A stretch of DNA of 64,000 nucleotides from Euryodendron excelsum (lineage: Eukaryota > Streptophyta > Magnoliopsida > Ericales > Pentaphylacaceae), in assembly GCA_033060915.1 (NCBI GenBank), contig CM065378.1, positions 17,660,001 through 17,724,000 of the forward strand, read 5' to 3'. Below the pieces are notes generated by a model, which did no database searches, was not told the DNA's origin, and saw nothing but the letters and a program-made list of their open reading frames with translations. Positions 60,601 to 64,000 of the stretch are shown in pieces (position 1 is the first letter of the stretch; each line of letters begins with the position of its first letter). The position numbers were made by a program, and so were the translations under genes.

Positions 60601-62107
60601 TTGACTGCTCTCAGAGGTCCTAAGCTTCCCTTCTAAAACTATTGGTTTGTATCTGTAGGAGAACCTCCAAAAAATGTTCTCTCTGGAAAAGAAGTGGAAT
60701 CAAATTTTAGTCAGTCTAGCATTGACAATTTCAAATTGGGTAGGAGAGTCCCAATAGACAAGCCTTTACGTGAAGGTAAGCTGATTGTCAATTGGTGCAT
60801 CACATACAAAAACAGGATTTCCCGTATAGTTTTTCTGTTATTTCTGTTTCCTTTTCTTTTGTTGTATTGGTTTTGCATCATTTATTTCATCAAAAGGCCC
60901 ATGTGTCTCAAATTATTTGTGATAAGAGTGTAAAAAATAATGGACAGCAGTTCACTACCAGGTTCATGAAGGAATATGTAGGTTCTGGTGGATTTAACAC
61001 TGCATTTCTGCTATCCAAGTTAGATGTGATGATTTCAAGAACATATGGAGGCCTTTTTCTAGTATTTCAGCTGCATATGAAGCCTTATATCTTAACATTG
61101 TTTGATGCGCTTTTTATGTTGCTTGCCATAGTTGCTATGTTGTCTCATTGTTGATTGGATGTTGGCTCCTTGTTTTCATCACCACACAGTTATACAGATT
61201 TGAAGTAGTGGCCTCATGTCCTAAAAATATGGTTTTTACAAGGGACAGGAACTTTTTGGTCTGGATATCGGGTACATGCCACTTCGCACCATTCAAAACA
61301 TGTGAGGTTGAGCCTGGAATGACCCTAATAAACAGATACATGACAGAACTCATACCATTATTAGAAGTCTTTCCAAAAAATTGAGTGTCGTTAAAAATCT
61401 CCTCAAGAACCTTAAAACATTTTTATATTTACCACAATTATACGGGTTTTGTTTGTCCTGTATAACTGAGTTATGCTTGAGTACAGTTTCGTACGCCAAA
61501 ATTACTGTAGCACCTTGATGTTCATTTTAAACCACTTGTCTATATGTGATGTATTCTAAGAACATTAAGAATTGTTCTGCAGATATTCCATTGTGATGGA
61601 CACTGACATCAAAATTTGCATTAGTTACGAATGCTTAATACATTTCCACTTTACTATTAGACAACTTATTTGCACCCTCCCATCTCTATTGGCATTTGCC
61701 TGTTCTCATCTTTTCACTTTGCTGCACGTAAGTCATCCCTTTGTCATATTTGGTCCACTTTTGCAGGCAATGAAATTTTGTCTATTCTCAGAAAATCTAT
61801 GAGTCAGGAGGGCAGTGTCTCCATAACAAGTGCATCTGCAGAGCAGTGCCATGCTTCACAATCTTCAAACATTATTCAGTTTGATCTTCAGAATCAGGTA
61901 GACATAAATCTTCTACGAAACTCCAACTGTGAGAGAAGTGAAGCAGACAATCAAAATAAAGAAACTACGAAAAGGCATAACCCAGGAACACTTCATGATG
62001 ATCTTGCAATTGAGATTATCAAATCAGCAAATTCTGAGAACAGAGGAGAATCACAGCTCAGATATGTCACTCCATCAAGTTTCTCTCTGGGGTATGTATA
62101 TGCTTAA
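51614..62107 (+). CDS. Triple DUF2439 (ZGRF1/Mte1/Dbl2-like) domain protein
   Basis: Twelve exons join in phase: 51614-51718, 51889-52129, 52259-52312, 52732-52806, 54582-54679, 56356-56587, 56734-56808, 57080-57177, 59225-59360, 59547-59663, 60659-60775 and 61767-62107 (TAA). The product is 562 residues. DUF2439 domains start at [40 protein letters not shown] and [20 protein letters not shown]. Each continues into an LYD-type strand with KKD/S-S/G-x-GE and a VDIGE or VEVGEP motif. The same domain occurs in human ZGRF1, budding-yeast Mte1 and fission-yeast Dbl2, which act with FANCM-type helicases at recombination intermediates; a role in genome maintenance is inferred. No helicase domain is present in the window. 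Exons 10 and 11 are duplicates. The stop in exon 12 follows a possible donor (ggg/gtatgt), so the true 3' end may lie further on. Confidence 0.85.
55792..56095. repeat. GTGTCC-rich foldback repeat (copy 2)
   Basis: It is located in intron 5 of the DUF2439 gene. The left end has gttggatactcgacactcgg; the right end has acacttggacacgtacccgc and ccaacacctgtacctgag, roughly inverted. The centre is AT-rich. It resembles the copies at 34285 and 58490. Confidence 0.55.
57215..57585. repeat. MITE-like element in DUF2439 intron 8
   Basis: Left end ctatgtttgttacaaaggaa and the reverse complement of the right end, ctatgttcggtagaaaggaa, form a terminal inverted repeat of about 20 bp. The subterminal regions are also roughly inverted (gaagggaaggagagg against aagggaagagagg). 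It is non-coding. Confidence 0.65.
58490..58760. repeat. GTGTCC-rich foldback repeat (copy 3)
   Basis: It is located in DUF2439 intron 8, with gtgtcggatgaggatatgtg at one end, acacatatctatacctatac near the other and an AT-rich centre. It is more decayed than copy 2. Confidence 0.4.
59500..61800 (+). repeat. Tandem segmental duplication inside the DUF2439 gene
   Basis: Two head-to-tail units of about 1.1-1.2 kb. Exon 10 (59547-59663) recurs as exon 11 (60659-60775). Downstream intron sequence recurs (gtgcatcacatacaaaaaca in both). The start of exon 12 (aatgaaattttgtctattct, 61769) has an unspliced-looking copy at 60540. The duplicated exon is 117 nt, so inclusion of either or both keeps the frame. 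Confidence 0.88.
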
Positions 62108-62569
62108 TGTATTCTCATCTATCAGTGGGAGACTTAAGCCAAAATTCTTGTAGTCATTTAGCAAGGGATTTTCTTCTTTGTCATGAGAGTAAAATTGCGG
62201 CAAATTTCATTGTTCAACTGTACTTTAGCTACCAAAAAATCCATTGCATAGTAAAGATAGCTTTAAAGAAAATTTTGGTCCAGGAGACCACATAAAACAA
62301 ACCCTTTCCGTATTATTTTTCTTAATATATAACTAATTCCTCTTGTTTCTTGCTACATGCTGGTATGGATATATCTCTGCTTTTGGAAGAAAATTTCTTT
62401 CCTTTTTTTTGGTTTTTTAATGTCAATTCAGTTCATCAGGGTAGATGAAATGAGCCCACTTGTTTTTCTGAATATATTTAGGAACTCAGCGAATCTCACC
62501 AGTTTTAGGTGATAAGTCAGTTCTTTATGACAACTCCATGTGTCTTATAAGCATATTGATTTATACCTA
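62108..62569. other. 3' flank of the DUF2439 gene
   Basis: AT-rich sequence up to the copia LTR. No further exon of the DUF2439 gene was recognised. Confidence 0.5.
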
Positions 62570-64000
62570 TGTTAGAGCTTATTATTTTTCTACTTTTTCT
62601 TATAAGGGTAGTCTTGTAATTTGGTTACATATCTGACTAGTATATATGAAAGCTAACGTATAGGGATTACTTTATGTAACCCTAAGCCTATTTTGTTTCC
62701 TCTACTTTCTCTTTATCTCTCTTTCTTCTTCTTCATCTTCCTTCATCTAAACTTAAGGTTCACTTCAACCTAGTATCAGAGCACCTCGATCCTCACCTTA
62801 AACCTATAAAAAAAACATCACAGAAAATTTGCTTGCTGCGAGTAGGGCTGAAGTCATCATTCGTGCGAGTGACGTCATGCAGGCATCATATTGACGGTAA
62901 GGTCGCCAGAGGTCGAGACCCCCCTTTTCCGACTCATTGGAACGTACTGATTCTCATGGTGAATTTTTTCATGATTTTTAAAAATTATCTGGTACATCGT
63001 TTGAATTTTTGGCCCTAATTTTTTGATCTGCAATTTTGCGCTTCACCCAATGTTTTTGCTGCTTGGAACCTCTTCCATGGCTGCCAAAATGATGCTCTAG
63101 AGGTCCTTTGGTGTTTTCTTGCTCATTTGTTGGACTTTGTGGGTTGTTTTGGGTGGTTGGCTCTATCCCTGGGGACTGGTTTGGCTTTGTTGGTTGCTTT
63201 GCTGGCTTTGTTGGTGCTGATACAGTATTTTCCAGGCTCTGTGGTGGTTGCTTTGGCTATTTAGCTTGTGTTTGGACTTTGTTGATTGTGTTTTTGCCTC
63301 CCTTGCTGGTTTCTTGTTGATTCCCTGGTTTCTTTTGGCTGTTTTGTGCACACTCGTGGGTGTCTCTTGCGGCCTTGCTTCTTGTTGGTTGACTGTACAA
63401 TTCCCTGTCTTCTATGGTTACTTAAAAGGCTTTCGAGTCCAAAATGCATGACCCCAAATCTTCTCTGGTTAAGGAGGATGATTTGCCTCGATTTATTACC
63501 TCCAAGCGATTGGATGGCTTGAATTATCTTGCCTGAGCTCATGCCCTAAAAGTCTTTCTTCGTGGCAAACCCAAATTGAAATATATCACCAGTTTTCCTC
63601 CTTCACCTAATGACCCCCCTTCTAATGACTGACTGGCTGAAGATTTCGTTGTTATGGGGTTCTTGTGGCACAGTCTGGAGCCCAACATTGCTACTACAGT
63701 CGAATTTTGTGATTCGTCTTAGAAGATTTGGGATTCACTAATTAAATCCTTTTCCCAGCAGAGTAATATGTCCGAGGTTGTTGAGCTGTATGAAAAGATC
63801 TTCACCACTAAACAATTTGGGAAGTCCTTGTCTGATTATTATAGTACTCTTAAGAATTTATGGGAGTAGTTGTTGCAACATCGCCCATTTACTCTTGATT
63901 TAGAGCTATAGAAGCGACATTGGGAGTACTTTATGATTGCCTCTTTGCTTTCTGGTTTGGATTATGATTTCCGTGGCTTTAAGGATTAAATTCTTGCTAG
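62570..64000 (+). mobile_element. Degenerate Ty1/copia element, 5' part, runs off the window
   Basis: A short 5' LTR (about 62570-62769, starting TGTTAGAGC) is followed by a primer-binding site tagtatcagagc at 62771-62782, one base off the initiator-Met tRNA complement. After a ~650-bp leader the gag (UBN2-type) region starts near 63445: MHDPKSSLVKEDDLPRF, FLRGKPKLKYITSFPPSP, LPRF, FGKSLSDYYSTLKNLWE and YDFRGFKD. At least six in-frame stops interrupt it, mostly where tryptophan or glutamine codons are expected, so it is inactive. Pol and the 3' LTR are outside the window. Confidence 0.85.

Noticed and set aside
1..64000. CRISPR arrays, operons or bacterial mobile elements
   Set aside because: The window is plant nuclear DNA; the tandem repeats seen lack spacer structure.

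Overview
This is nuclear DNA from a flowering plant, most likely a woody eudicot; the species cannot be told from the sequence. The signs are genes with short exons and GT-AG introns, plant families (SWEET, NIN-like protein, plant-type kish), AT-rich spacers, long CT/GA microsatellites, and abundant LTR retrotransposons, SINEs and MITE-like foldbacks.

Left part (1-8.1 kb): an intact five-exon SWEET sugar transporter gene on the plus strand faces an unusual minus-strand gene, called locus A here. Spliced, locus A encodes an N-terminal leader, a coiled-coil region resembling the Rx_N domain of CC-NBS-LRR immune receptors, about three and a half tandem repeats of ~75 residues, and an RWP-RK DNA-binding domain. 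An in-frame TAA separates this from an otherwise open PB1 domain. The large N-terminal GAF-like region of NIN-like proteins (NLPs) is absent.

Repeat block (8.1-23.9 kb): a hAT transposase remnant broken by a foldback element is followed by two dead head-to-tail chromodomain Ty3/gypsy elements. Three solo LTRs are nested in them: 1885 bp with an imperfect target duplication, and 681 bp and 4684 bp with perfect 5-bp duplications. The second chromovirus keeps its 3' LTR and ends within a few bases of a truncated exon 1 of another locus-A-like gene (D).

NLP cluster (23.9-37.9 kb): the order is D exon 1, a spacer, a fragment of an NLP7-like 3' end, a fragment of the SWEET 3' end joined to it at a sharp breakpoint, pseudogene B (paralogue of A), a second copy of the spacer, then an intact five-exon NLP6/7-type gene C on the minus strand. 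The layout implies repeated unequal recombination of a unit SWEET - chimeric NLP - NLP7.

Right part (38-62.1 kb): a gene-free, foldback-rich stretch; a complete TRIM retrotransposon with LTRs, primer-binding site and target duplication; an SRP19-like gene that seems to have lost its start codon; a four-exon gene for the 70-residue secretory-pathway protein kish on the minus strand; and, divergent from it, a 12-exon gene for a protein with three DUF2439 (ZGRF1/Mte1/Dbl2-type) domains whose exons 10 and 11 are an in-frame tandem duplication. The window ends inside a degenerate Ty1/copia element (5' LTR, primer-binding site and gag).

In function the intact genes cover sugar transport (SWEET), nitrate-type transcriptional control (NLP C), Golgi trafficking (kish) and probable genome maintenance (DUF2439). 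The most novel item is the chimeric NLP family.
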